NCBI GenBank assembly: GCA_021828195.1
Contig: JAKASQ010000003.1
Span: 1-64,000 of the forward strand
DNA length: 64,000 nucleotides
Reading direction: 5' to 3'
Source: Thermoplasmata archaeon
Lineage (GTDB): Archaea; Thermoplasmatota; Thermoplasmata; Lutacidiplasmatales; UBA184
The position numbers and the translations under genes are program-made. The notes below the pieces were generated by a model that made no database searches, was not told the DNA's origin, and saw nothing but the letters and a program-made list of their open reading frames with translations. Below are positions 1 through 7,860 of the stretch, piece by piece; positions within the stretch are counted from its first letter, which is position 1; every line of letters begins with the position of its first letter.

Positions 1-111
1 GGAAACTGCACGTCGTCCGCCTCGGGTGAGGGGGCGGAGCGGCGAGAGCGAACCCGGAAAGAGGGCCGATCGGCAGCAGGCGGCTGCCTCACTCATGCGA
101 AGAGAGTAAGG

Positions 112-2592
112 CTACAGGCTCCTAGCTGAAGCGCTCGCATCAGGCCACGGGAAGTTGTTGTAGCCAATCCCGATTGAGTAGCGGTAGTCACTCTTCATTC
201 GACCGCACACGTATCGAATCCACGCCATGTGCATCCCGGACGTGAGCACGCCGAAGTGGAAGAACGAGGCGTCGGGGACAATCTTGACCGCGTTGCTGCA
301 AAGGACCTCGGGGCCCATGAAGCCCATCGGGATGTATTCCCGCCGCTCCGACGACGTCTCTGGAATCACGATGTAGTTTGCCGTGGGCATATTCTCCACA
401 TGGAACCGTGTCGGTGTTGCCGCTAGCTTTCGGGTTGACTCGGCCTTGCTTGCGAGTCGGAAGCGACGAACGTTCTCGATACGCTTCATCACCTCGGGCA
501 TCGATCGAATGTCCTCCGGCCTAGCATCCCCCAGCCAGAGGCAATAGCGCCTCCAGCCGTTGATGAACTCGTCAGACCCTACCCACGGGTGGAAGTACTT
601 TTCAGCCCCCGGCTCGAGTCGCAAGAACTCAGTCCGCTGTTCCTCGCTGAACAGGTAATTCCCATCATCAATTGGCTTGTTGCCGACCCCTACGGGGGGC
701 ACGTCGCAGATCGGAGTAGAGCGATCCCAAAGGAGGACGTCCGGCCCGTCAACTAGGTACGGGTTGATGTGCTTCACCTGGGACCGGTGGGGATCGGACT
801 CCACGGTCTCATAGTCAAAGATGAGAGGCGCCTTGACATCATCGAGGCCGAACCCGACAATTACACAGTGAACTGCTGCTTTACCGCGAGCTTCGGAAGT
901 CCACTTGAAGGTCCGGTGAGCAAACTGAATCTTGACGTGATACTTGTTGAGCAGAATGCTCCAGAGCTCGGCGACCTGTTCGCCCTGAGTCACCGACTTG
1001 GTGGAGACGAAAGCCACCCGGGCATGGGTCCCCTGAATGAACTGCGCTGCGCGAACGTACCAGGCTGAAACGTAATCGAGAACCCCGTAGGGCCCGACCC
1101 TTGAGAAGACCCGCTCCATGTCCTCCCGCTGCTTCTCATTCATGATCTTCGATCCGACGAACGGCGGATTGCCCAAGATGTAGCTCACTTCGGAAGGAGA
1201 GACCACCTGGTCCCAGTCTGATCGGAGTGCGTCACGACAATAGATTCCAGGCCGTCGGGTCAGAGGCAGGCGCGCGTAATAGAGGCCAAACGCGTTGCTC
1301 AACGCCTGGTTCATCTGGTGGTCCATCATCCAGAGCGCCACCTGCGCTATCTGGGCTGGAAAGTCTTCGATTTCCAAGCCGTAGAATTGGTCGACGTTGA
1401 CCTTTGAGAGACTGGAGACGTCTAGGACCTGTTGGCCGCGCTGCAGTAGCTTGATGATTTCGAGCTCGAGCGACCGAAGCTCGCGGTAGGCGACAACTAG
1501 GAAATTTCCGCAGCCACAGGCGGGGTCAAACAGCTTGAGGGCGGCTAAGCGATCTTGGAGCGCAGACAATCGACGTGAGTTGCTCTTGACCGTTTCGAAC
1601 TCCTCCCAAAGTTCATCGAGGAACAGACTCCGAACAACTTTCAGGATATTTCGTTCCTCGGTGTAGTGGGCCCCAAGCTCTCTTCGCTCCCTCGGGTTCA
1701 TGACGCTCTGGAAGAGAGAGCCGAAGATGGCCGGGGAGATTCGCCCCCAGTCCAATGCCGCGCAGTCAAGCAACTGCCTCCGCATGGGGGCATCGAAGCC
1801 TGCGGTTCTAAGATGGGCCTCAAAGAGACCGCCGTCGACGTAGGGAAACGGCCTCAGGTCTTCATCGAGATTAAGCAGTCGATTGGATTCCGGCGTGTTG
1901 AGGACCTCGAAGAGCTCTCCCAGCCTCGCAGCAAGATCGCTCCCGTCTTCGTTCGTCCTCTGAGAGACGTAGTCGCGAAAGGCGCTCTTTTCGAAGATCC
2001 CGGTGTTATCCGCGAAGAGGCAGAAGAGGAGGCGGACGAGGTAGACCTCCAAGTCATGGCCGACATAGTTCGCGGCCTTCAACTGGTCATGGAGCTTGCC
2101 CATTGACTCGGCGGCCCTGATGTTGACCGGGTCCTGAGGCGGATAGAGTTGCTTCTGGTAACCCGAAATGAACCCGAAGAGGCGGATCCTGTCTGGGAAC
2201 TCGGAGAGCTTGAACTCCTCTACGTGGTCGTCTTCAAGGTCGTACAGACGAAACCGCGCGAAGTCTGAAACCAGGATGTACCGCGGCTGTTCAGAGTCCT
2301 TGATTCCAGGGAAGTAGTCCTTCGCCTGTTCGAATGCCCGGTCGAGGTCTTTTCCGCGCGACTTGTGCTCGACTAGGATCGTTCCCTTCCAGAGGAGATC
2401 GATGAATCCTTCTCCGCCTTCCGATTTGCGAACTCTCTTCTCGAATGTCGCGACCCTTCGACGCTGGATTCCGAACACGAGGAAAAAGGCGTCCCAGAAA
2501 GACTTCGCTTCTCCTCGTTCGTCAGTCTCGGTCTCCCACTCTTTCGTGAACGCAACTGCCCTACGTCGGATCTCGTTCCAGCTAAGCGTCAT
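112..2592 (-). CDS. MmeI-like type IIG restriction-modification enzyme, C-terminally short
   Basis: One 826-residue polypeptide looks able to both cut and methylate DNA. The N-terminus has a PD-(D/E)XK-like nuclease signature (D65, E75-H-K77). A helical spacer follows, ending in a GAHYT motif near residue 308. The adenine-N6 methyltransferase core has SAM motif I DPACGCGNF (356-364) and catalytic NPPF (475-478). A target-recognition region follows. Homologues of the MmeI group usually run about 80-90 residues past the FPWP motif; here the stop comes nine residues after FPWPD, so the C-terminal helical domain is missing. The ATG overlaps the stop of the upstream zinc-ribbon gene (ATGA), so the two are probably co-translated. 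The family call is firm; activity is uncertain because of the truncation. Confidence 0.85.
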   Translation of the reverse strand: MTLSWNEIRRRAVAFTKEWETETDERGEAKSFWDAFFLVFGIQRRRVATFEKRVRKSEGGEGFIDLLWKGTILVEHKSRGKDLDRAFEQAKDYFPGIKDSEQPRYILVSDFARFRLYDLEDDHVEEFKLSEFPDRIRLFGFISGYQKQLYPPQDPVNIRAAESMGKLHDQLKAANYVGHDLEVYLVRLLFCLFADNTGIFEKSAFRDYVSQRTNEDGSDLAARLGELFEVLNTPESNRLLNLDEDLRPFPYVDGGLFEAHLRTAGFDAPMRRQLLDCAALDWGRISPAIFGSLFQSVMNPRERRELGAHYTEERNILKVVRSLFLDELWEEFETVKSNSRRLSALQDRLAALKLFDPACGCGNFLVVAYRELRSLELEIIKLLQRGQQVLDVSSLSKVNVDQFYGLEIEDFPAQIAQVALWMMDHQMNQALSNAFGLYYARLPLTRRPGIYCRDALRSDWDQVVSPSEVSYILGNPPFVGSKIMNEKQREDMERVFSRVGPYGVLDYVSAWYVRAAQFIQGTHARVAFVSTKSVTQGEQVAELWSILLNKYHVKIQFAHRTFKWTSEARGKAAVHCVIVGFGLDDVKAPLIFDYETVESDPHRSQVKHINPYLVDGPDVLLWDRSTPICDVPPVGVGNKPIDDGNYLFSEEQRTEFLRLEPGAEKYFHPWVGSDEFINGWRRYCLWLGDARPEDIRSMPEVMKRIENVRRFRLASKAESTRKLAATPTRFHVENMPTANYIVIPETSSERREYIPMGFMGPEVLCSNAVKIVPDASFFHFGVLTSGMHMAWIRYVCGRMKSDYRYSIGIGYNNFPWPDASASARSL

Positions 2593-2771
2593 CGAGACCC
2601 CTCAGAAGAAGACCCCGCTCCGGGCACGCGCTTCCCAAGGATTCTTGGCCGATTCCAATACGGACTCTTGCAACCCGGGCACCGCTTCGGCTCTCGCTTG
2701 ATCCTCGGGACCCACTTGTGCCCGCATCTGAGGCACTCCCACCCTGACACCGAGTAGGTTGTGCGAGGCAC
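2589..2771 (-). CDS. Small zinc-ribbon protein coupled to the type IIG gene
   Basis: This protein of about 60 residues has one rubredoxin-like zinc ribbon: CLRCGHKW, a basic linker, then CPGCKSPYWNRPR, a signature I recognise from small archaeal and bacterial zinc-ribbon proteins of unknown role. The TGA overlaps the ATG of the restriction-modification gene, so the two form a translationally coupled pair. I chose the GTG at 2771 because it lies 26 nt from the shared TATA-like element at 2793-2800, as expected for a leaderless message. An ATG at 2825 is also in frame but sits directly against the opposite-strand cas1 start codon. It could be a controller, antitoxin-like or DNA-binding accessory; no function is proven. 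Confidence 0.6.
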   Translation of the reverse strand: MPRTTYSVSGWECLRCGHKWVPRIKREPKRCPGCKSPYWNRPRILGKRVPGAGSSSEGSR

Positions 2772-2792
2772 ACTACGGGTAGGGGAAGAGAG

Positions 2793-2800
2793 TACATATG
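2793..2800. promoter_or_regulatory. Shared TATA-like element for divergent genes
   Basis: TACATATG reads CATATGTA on the other strand. It lies about 29 nt before the plus-strand ATG at 2826 (cas1 remnant) and about 26 nt before the minus-strand GTG at 2771 (zinc ribbon). One box could serve both directions. Inferred from spacing and AT content only. Confidence 0.4.
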
Positions 2801-2804
2801 GGAG

Positions 2805-2826
2805 TATGCTATCGATTGTTAGCATA
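2805..2826. promoter_or_regulatory. Perfect inverted repeat, candidate operator
   Basis: TATGCTA (2805-2811) and TAGCATA (2820-2826) are perfect 7-bp arms around an 8-nt spacer. The repeat fills the space between the TATA-like element and the cas1 start, and its last base is the A of that ATG. A repressor bound here would block cas1 transcription and might affect the divergent restriction-modification pair. The repeat is directly visible; the operator role is inferred. Confidence 0.4.
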
Positions 2827-3315
2827 TGCGCCCCCTCCTCCTCTCGGGCTTCGGCACCTCCCTCCGCGTCAACGGCCGCACCCTCGAAATCGACTGGCGA
2901 TCCGAGGGCCGCAAGGAAACCTACCGACCCCAGCAGCTCCCATTCGACTCAGTCGTTGTTGATTCCCTCACGGGTTCGGTCAGCTTCGAGGCTCTCCGGT
3001 TCCTAGCAATCCACGCCGTGCCAGTGACCCTGCTCTGCTGGAACGGGACCGTGCTCTCGACAATTCTGCCGAGGGGACCCTCGAACGGGGAACTTCGGGT
3101 CGCTCAGGTCGAAGCCTACGGCGCCCCCGACCGCCGCCTCAAGATCGCCCGCGAGTTCACCCGCGAGAAGGTCGCGAAGACGGTCGCGCTGACCGAGAAC
3201 TTCTCGAAGACCCTACCCGTGAACCCTGACCCCATCCACAAGGAGGCCGAGAGCGACCAGGGGACGGCCCTCAACGATCTACGAGTCTACGAAGCCCGCG
3301 CATCCGTCTCTAGTT
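2826..3315 (+). pseudogene. cas1: Cas1 integrase, truncated remnant
   Basis: The first 160 or so residues match the Cas1 beta-sheet domain and the start of its helical domain: LLLSGFGTSLRV, SGSVSFEALRFL-like text (here TGSVSFEALRFLA), VPVTLLCWNG, LRVAQVEAYGAP and IAREFTREKV. Homology reaches LRVYEARAS, where the glutamate resembles the first catalytic acid, then stops near 3310. The open frame runs on to 3596 with unrelated sequence antisense to the HNH gene. The catalytic His and second acidic residue are therefore absent. No cas2, other cas gene or repeat array is nearby. It is a remnant of a CRISPR adaptation module, a solo Cas1 or a casposon. Confidence 0.7.
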
Positions 3316-3338
3316 TAGCGGCCCCCACTCGACCGGAG

Positions 3339-3869
3339 TCAGTTTGGCTGGCACGGCCACCGGCACCCACCGACCTGAGGATCCCTCGGTTGTGGGGAAG
3401 CGCGATCTCGGCTACGCTGCGGGGACCCGTCGGCGCTCGACCCTGCGCGGCGGTCGACCGATGTGAGGAACGCTCGGGTCTTCGAACGGTGGCACGGTCG
3501 GCAGAGCGTCTGCAGGTTCGAGTACTCCAGCGCGGCTCCACCGCGTGCGATCTCGACGATGTGATCGACCTCGAGTTCGCGCGCCCGACGGCGTGATTGG
3601 CACACCGCGCACGTGTACCGGTCCCGACGCATGACGTAGATGCGGGCCGCGTCCCAAAAGTAGTGCCCATGGAACTTCCATCGGCAGATCCGGGAGCAGT
3701 ACGGGGTCCGCGATGTGGGGAGTGCGGAATGGCACTCGACGCAATGTCGGTCGCGTCGGGCCTCGCGTCGGCGGTCGGCTCCGTCGGAGTACCATGCCGC
3801 GGAGAGGGCCAAGATCCGCCCGCCCGGCGCGACGGACACCGATGGAACGGTCGGTGGGCGGCGACGCAT
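3339..3869 (-). CDS. HNH endonuclease
   Basis: The 176-residue protein has two zinc-binding parts. The first is C43-x2-C46 with C58-x3-C62. The second is a classical HNH core: C87-x2-C90, D102-H103 as the metal/catalytic pair, N118, then C123-x2-C126-H127. Such proteins are metal-dependent nucleases found alone, in mobile elements or in restriction systems. The low-complexity tail after about residue 135 converges on the cas1 remnant and may not be conserved. It lies in the same accessory patch as the type IIG gene. The nuclease family call is firm; target and partner are unknown. Confidence 0.75.
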   Translation of the reverse strand: MRRRPPTVPSVSVAPGGRILALSAAWYSDGADRRREARRDRHCVECHSALPTSRTPYCSRICRWKFHGHYFWDAARIYVMRRDRYTCAVCQSRRRARELEVDHIVEIARGGAALEYSNLQTLCRPCHRSKTRAFLTSVDRRAGSSADGSPQRSRDRASPQPRDPQVGGCRWPCQPN

Positions 3870-3959
3870 CGGCGTGGAAGTGTCGCTCGCGGTTCATGAG
3901 CCCTCGGTTCCACCGGCGGCGGTCGGATATGTAGCCGGCCCTCCGTGCGGTCTCCTCAG

Positions 3960-3966
3960 GGTGATC
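3960..3966 (+). promoter_or_regulatory. Strong Shine-Dalgarno sequence
   Basis: GGTGATC, a full match to the complement of the 3' end of archaeal 16S rRNA, sits just before the ATG at 3968. It fixes the start of the transporter gene. Confidence 0.6.
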
Positions 3967-3967
3967 C

Positions 3968-5278
3968 ATGACGAACGACGTCGCCGTCGCAATCCTGGCG
4001 CTGGTGTTCGGCGCCATCGTGGTACGCCAGCTCTTCGGTCGCGGACCCCCCATCTGGGGGATCTTCGCGGTGGGGGCGCTGGGGACCGTCGCTTCGAGCA
4101 CGCTGTCGCTCGGCGGCACGTACTCCGCGCTGACCCAGGCCGCTCCCGTTCTCCTTTTCCTGTTCGCCCTGTTCCTCTTCGCCGGAGCGCTCGAACGGCA
4201 GGGGATCCTCGATCACGCCGCCCGTTGGTTGATCGGCCGAGCGCGCTCCCCGGCGGACCTTCCGTTCGTCATCTTCGTGGGGTTCTCCATCGCCGCTGCG
4301 TTCCTCGTGAACGACGCCCTCGTGCTGCTCGCCGTACCTCTCCTCTACGGCGTCGCAAAGCGGGCGAAGATGGATGCGAAGCCGCTGCTGCTCGCGGTCG
4401 CGTTTGCCGTCACGATCGGCAGCGCGCTGACCCCGATGGGAAATCCGCAGAACCTGTTGATCTCGATCGCGAGCGGGCTCCAGGCCCCCGTGGCCACCTA
4501 TCTGCGCTACCTTCTCCTTCCGATAGCGGCCAGCATCGTGCTCGGCGCGTTGTTCGTGCGCTGGGCATTCGCGGCCCGGATGGGACCCCCGACGCCGGAG
4601 TACGACCAACTTCGCGCGGAGGCCCCGCCGCTCTTCCCGAGCGGGAAGTGGGGCGTCCGCATCCTGCAGCGCCCGGTGATCATACTGTTCCCGGCGACGA
4701 TGATCCTCCTCATCTTTCTTGATGTGGGTGGGACCTCCCTCGGCCTCACGCCGATCCCGATCTGGGAGATCGCCCTCGGCGGGGCCCTCGCGACGCTGCT
4801 CGTGTCGGACGAGCGGCTCGCGTTGCTGCGCGCGGTCGACGCACGGATCCTCGTGCTCTTCGCGGGGCTGTTCGTGGTCGTCGGGGGCGCCGTTGCCGGC
4901 GGTGTCATCGTTTCCCTCGAGACCCTGCTTCCCATCCCGGCCGCGGGCAGCGCGAGTTCCGCCCTCCCGTCGATCTTTGCCCCGAGCGTCGTCGCCTCCC
5001 AGGTCGTCAGCAACGTCCCGTGGGTCGCCCTCCAGATCCCCGTGCTCACGGGCCTCGGGTACGGGGCCTCGACTCCGATCCCATGGGTCGCGCTCGGCGC
5101 GGCAAGCACGCTCGCGGGAAACGTGACGTTCCTGGGAGCGGCCAGCAACCTGATCCTGGTGGATCGCGCCGAACGCGCGGGCATCCGGATCCGGCTCGCC
5201 GAATTCATGCGCTACGGTCTCCCCCTCGCCGCGCTGTCCATCGGCCTCACGTTCGCTGCGCTCTGGATCGGCCTGTGA
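3968..5278 (+). CDS. ArsB/NhaD-SLC13 (ion transporter superfamily) permease
   Basis: This is an integral membrane protein of 436 residues with about 10-12 hydrophobic segments arranged as two related halves. Each half carries the family's re-entrant signature: LTPMGNPQNLLI near residue 160 and a second GAASNLILVDRAERAG near residue 395, both typical of the ArsB/NhaD/SLC13 ion-transporter superfamily. It would move an anion (arsenite, carboxylate or sulfate) or exchange sodium for protons; the substrate cannot be read from sequence. A perfect Shine-Dalgarno marks the start. It stands alone, with no arsenic genes beside it, so arsenite export is not specifically supported. Confidence 0.8.
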   Translation: MTNDVAVAILALVFGAIVVRQLFGRGPPIWGIFAVGALGTVASSTLSLGGTYSALTQAAPVLLFLFALFLFAGALERQGILDHAARWLIGRARSPADLPFVIFVGFSIAAAFLVNDALVLLAVPLLYGVAKRAKMDAKPLLLAVAFAVTIGSALTPMGNPQNLLISIASGLQAPVATYLRYLLLPIAASIVLGALFVRWAFAARMGPPTPEYDQLRAEAPPLFPSGKWGVRILQRPVIILFPATMILLIFLDVGGTSLGLTPIPIWEIALGGALATLLVSDERLALLRAVDARILVLFAGLFVVVGGAVAGGVIVSLETLLPIPAAGSASSALPSIFAPSVVASQVVSNVPWVALQIPVLTGLGYGASTPIPWVALGAASTLAGNVTFLGAASNLILVDRAERAGIRIRLAEFMRYGLPLAALSIGLTFAALWIGL

Positions 5279-5433
5279 GCGCGGCGGTCGTTCGATCTCC
5301 CCTGCAGGACGGTTCCAGGGCGCGCCCGCGAAGTCCCGGTCCGGTCGGCCGTGACCCGTGGCCCGACTCGCGGTCGCCGCATGGCACCGAGAAGGCTATA
5401 CCCCACGGGAGAACTGGGCGGCGCGGAGCGTTC

Positions 5434-6825
5434 ATGAGCGAAAGCCGGGCGTCCCCCACGACCGATCTCCCTCCTCGCGACCCGTCGAAGCCGCCCCATC
5501 GAGGAGTGATGATTCGGGTTCCGATCCCGGGGCCGAAGGCGCAACGCATCATCCAGGCCGACGAGGCCTCGATGGCGACGACCACCAAGACCTCCCCGAT
5601 CGTCGCGGAGAGCGCGCTCGGGGTCTGGGTCACCGACGTGGACGGCAACCGGCTGCTCGATTTTGCCGCGGGGATATCGGTCCTGAACGTCGGGCACTCC
5701 CATCCGGCGGTCGTTCAAGCGGTCCGGGAACAGGCGGGAAGGCTTTCCCACTTCGCGGGAACGGACTTCTACTACGAGAACCAAACGCGGCTCGCCGAAC
5801 GACTTGCGGCGATCGCGCCGGGCTCCCACGCGAAGAAGGTCTTCTACACCAACAGCGGGACCGAGAGCGCCGAGGCCGCGCTGAAGCTCGCGCGATGGAA
5901 CCGCCAGCGACCGCTGACGGTGGGGCTGCTGGGGGCCTTCCACGGGCGCACCCTGGGCGCGCTCACGATGACCACGTCCAAGCCGGTCCAGCGCTCACGG
6001 TTCAACGCCTACACCGGCGGGGGACAGCACATCCCCGCTCCGTACTGTTACCGATGCCCGTACAAGCTCGAGTATCCGAGCTGCGATCTGCACTGCGCCA
6101 AGATCCTGAAGGAGCTCTATTTCGAGACTTCGATCCCACCGGACGACGTCGCGGCGTTCATCGCCGAACCGGTCATGGGGGAGGGTGGGTACATCGTCCC
6201 CCCGAAGGGATGGCACGCGGCCATCAAGTCGATCCTGGACGAGCACGGGATCCTCTTCATCGATGACGAAGTACAGTCCGGCATCGGACGCACGGGATAC
6301 TGGTTCGCGATCGAGCACCACGGGATCGTCCCGGACATCGTGACGACCGCGAAGGCGCTCGGGAGCGGGCTCCCCATCGGAGCGATCATCTTCCGCGCGG
6401 ACCTCGATTACACGAAGTCGGGAGCCCATTCCAACACGTTCGGCGGGAACCTAGTCGCGGTCGCCGGGGCCCTCGCGACGCTCGACGTGATCGAGCGCGA
6501 GCACGTGCTCCAGAACACGCGGACCCAAGGCGCGTACCTTCAGACCCGCCTGCGCGAGCTACAGGTCAAGTACGAGGAGATCGGCGACGTCCGTGGGCTC
6601 GGGCTCATGGTCGCGACCGAGTTCGTGACGAGCCGGACGACCCAGGAGCCCGCGGTACGGCTCCGCGACCGGATCCTTCAGGAATCGTATCGGCGCGGCC
6701 TGATCCTGTTGCCGTGCGGCCGCTCCTCGATCCGGTACATCCCCCCCCTCATCATCCAGCGCGAGGAGATCGACGAGGGCGTTGAGATCCTCGATGCCGC
6801 CATCCAGGCGGCCCGAGCCCGATGA
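5434..6825 (+). CDS. Class III PLP aminotransferase (GABA/ornithine type or amino-acid racemase)
   Basis: This 463-residue protein belongs to the class III (subgroup II) PLP family. It shows the DFAAGISVLNVGH N-terminus, TNSGTESAEAALKLAR phosphate loop, FIDDEVQSGIGRTG, and Schiff-base lysine in TTAKALGSGLP. A cysteine-rich insert (CYRCPYKLEYPSC then HC) is typical of the archaeal branch that includes broad-specificity amino-acid racemases and ornithine or 4-aminobutyrate aminotransferases. The ATG at 5434 follows a TATA-like GGCTATAC around 5393-5400. Its TGA overlaps the ATG of the next dehydrogenase, so the two probably act in one catabolic or interconversion step. Exact substrate unknown. 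Confidence 0.85.
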   Translation: MSESRASPTTDLPPRDPSKPPHRGVMIRVPIPGPKAQRIIQADEASMATTTKTSPIVAESALGVWVTDVDGNRLLDFAAGISVLNVGHSHPAVVQAVREQAGRLSHFAGTDFYYENQTRLAERLAAIAPGSHAKKVFYTNSGTESAEAALKLARWNRQRPLTVGLLGAFHGRTLGALTMTTSKPVQRSRFNAYTGGGQHIPAPYCYRCPYKLEYPSCDLHCAKILKELYFETSIPPDDVAAFIAEPVMGEGGYIVPPKGWHAAIKSILDEHGILFIDDEVQSGIGRTGYWFAIEHHGIVPDIVTTAKALGSGLPIGAIIFRADLDYTKSGAHSNTFGGNLVAVAGALATLDVIEREHVLQNTRTQGAYLQTRLRELQVKYEEIGDVRGLGLMVATEFVTSRTTQEPAVRLRDRILQESYRRGLILLPCGRSSIRYIPPLIIQREEIDEGVEILDAAIQAARAR

Positions 6826-7859
6826 AGTACGCTCGGCTCGAGGCCCCGGGACGGGTGGGCCTCGCGGACGCTCCTCGACCGGTCGCCGGCCCCGGGGAGA
6901 TCGTGGTCCGGATGGCCGAGTGCGGCCTGTGCGGGACGGATCTCGAGAAGGTGCGCGGTGGCTACACCGCGAGCGCGATCCTCGGTCACGAGCCGGTCGG
7001 GACCGTCGAGGCGGTCGGCACGGGAGTGGAGGACCACGAAGTCGGGGACCGGGTATTCGTCCATCACCACGTCCCATGCCTCGCTTGTGCCGTCTGCGCC
7101 CGGGGGGACTACATGTTCTGCCCGGCGTACGCGAAGACGAACCTCGATCCGTGCGGGTTCGCCGAAGCCTTCCGGGTCTCCGCCGATCACCTCCGCAAGG
7201 GAGCCGTCCTGACGCTCGACCGGCGCGTGGGGTGGGACGCCGGCGCCCTGCTCGAACCGGGGGGCTGCGTCGCGACCGCCCTGCGACGGATTGCGCTTCC
7301 TCCGGAAGCGTCCGTGTTCGTCATCGGTCTCGGACCGGCCGGCCTCCTCTACGCACGCCTGGCCCGCGCCCGGGGCGCGGCCTGGGTCGGCGGGGCCGAG
7401 CTCACCCCGTTGCGCCGCCTCGCGGCCGAGCGGGGGGGGATCGATGCCGCGATCGATCCGACCGACGGGTCCACCGCCCGCGACCTCATCGATCGAGCGA
7501 CGGATGGGCGGGGGGTCGATCTCGCGGTCGTCGCGACGGGCGCCCCCTCCGCCGTGACCCTCGCCACGACGATCGCTCGTCGAGGAGGTACCGTGAATCT
7601 CTTCGGGGTTCCGCCCACCGGGAGCCGCCTCGACGCGGATCTTCAGGAGATCTATCTGCGCGGGATCCGGCTCGTGCCCTCGTACGCGACGACCGAGGCC
7701 GACATCGCCGCCGTCCAGCAGCTCGTCGTGGACGGCCGGCTCGCGCTCGACGACCTCGTTTCCCACCGCATCCCGCTCGGGGAGATCGAGGAAGCGTTCC
7801 GGCTGGCCCAGCGGCCCCAGGATTCGCTGAAGGTCGTGGTGACGGGCCCGGCGCTGTGA
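6822..7859 (+). CDS. Zinc-dependent medium-chain alcohol/polyol dehydrogenase
   Basis: This 345-residue MDR-superfamily enzyme oxidises an alcohol with NAD(P). The catalytic zinc site is seen in CGLCGTDLEK and GHEPVG, and the structural zinc in PCLACAVCARGDYMFC. The Rossmann fold gives VIGLGPAGLL. It resembles the sorbitol/threonine/L-iditol dehydrogenase branch more than simple ethanol dehydrogenases. The start codon overlaps the aminotransferase stop (ATGA), indicating co-translation; the dehydrogenase may supply the carbonyl substrate or process the amine product. The specific substrate is not determined. Confidence 0.85.
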   Translation: MKYARLEAPGRVGLADAPRPVAGPGEIVVRMAECGLCGTDLEKVRGGYTASAILGHEPVGTVEAVGTGVEDHEVGDRVFVHHHVPCLACAVCARGDYMFCPAYAKTNLDPCGFAEAFRVSADHLRKGAVLTLDRRVGWDAGALLEPGGCVATALRRIALPPEASVFVIGLGPAGLLYARLARARGAAWVGGAELTPLRRLAAERGGIDAAIDPTDGSTARDLIDRATDGRGVDLAVVATGAPSAVTLATTIARRGGTVNLFGVPPTGSRLDADLQEIYLRGIRLVPSYATTEADIAAVQQLVVDGRLALDDLVSHRIPLGEIEEAFRLAQRPQDSLKVVVTGPAL

Positions 7860-7860
7860 C

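Noticed and set aside
1..4000. CRISPR array near the cas1 remnant
   Set aside because: No regularly spaced direct repeats are visible in this patch.
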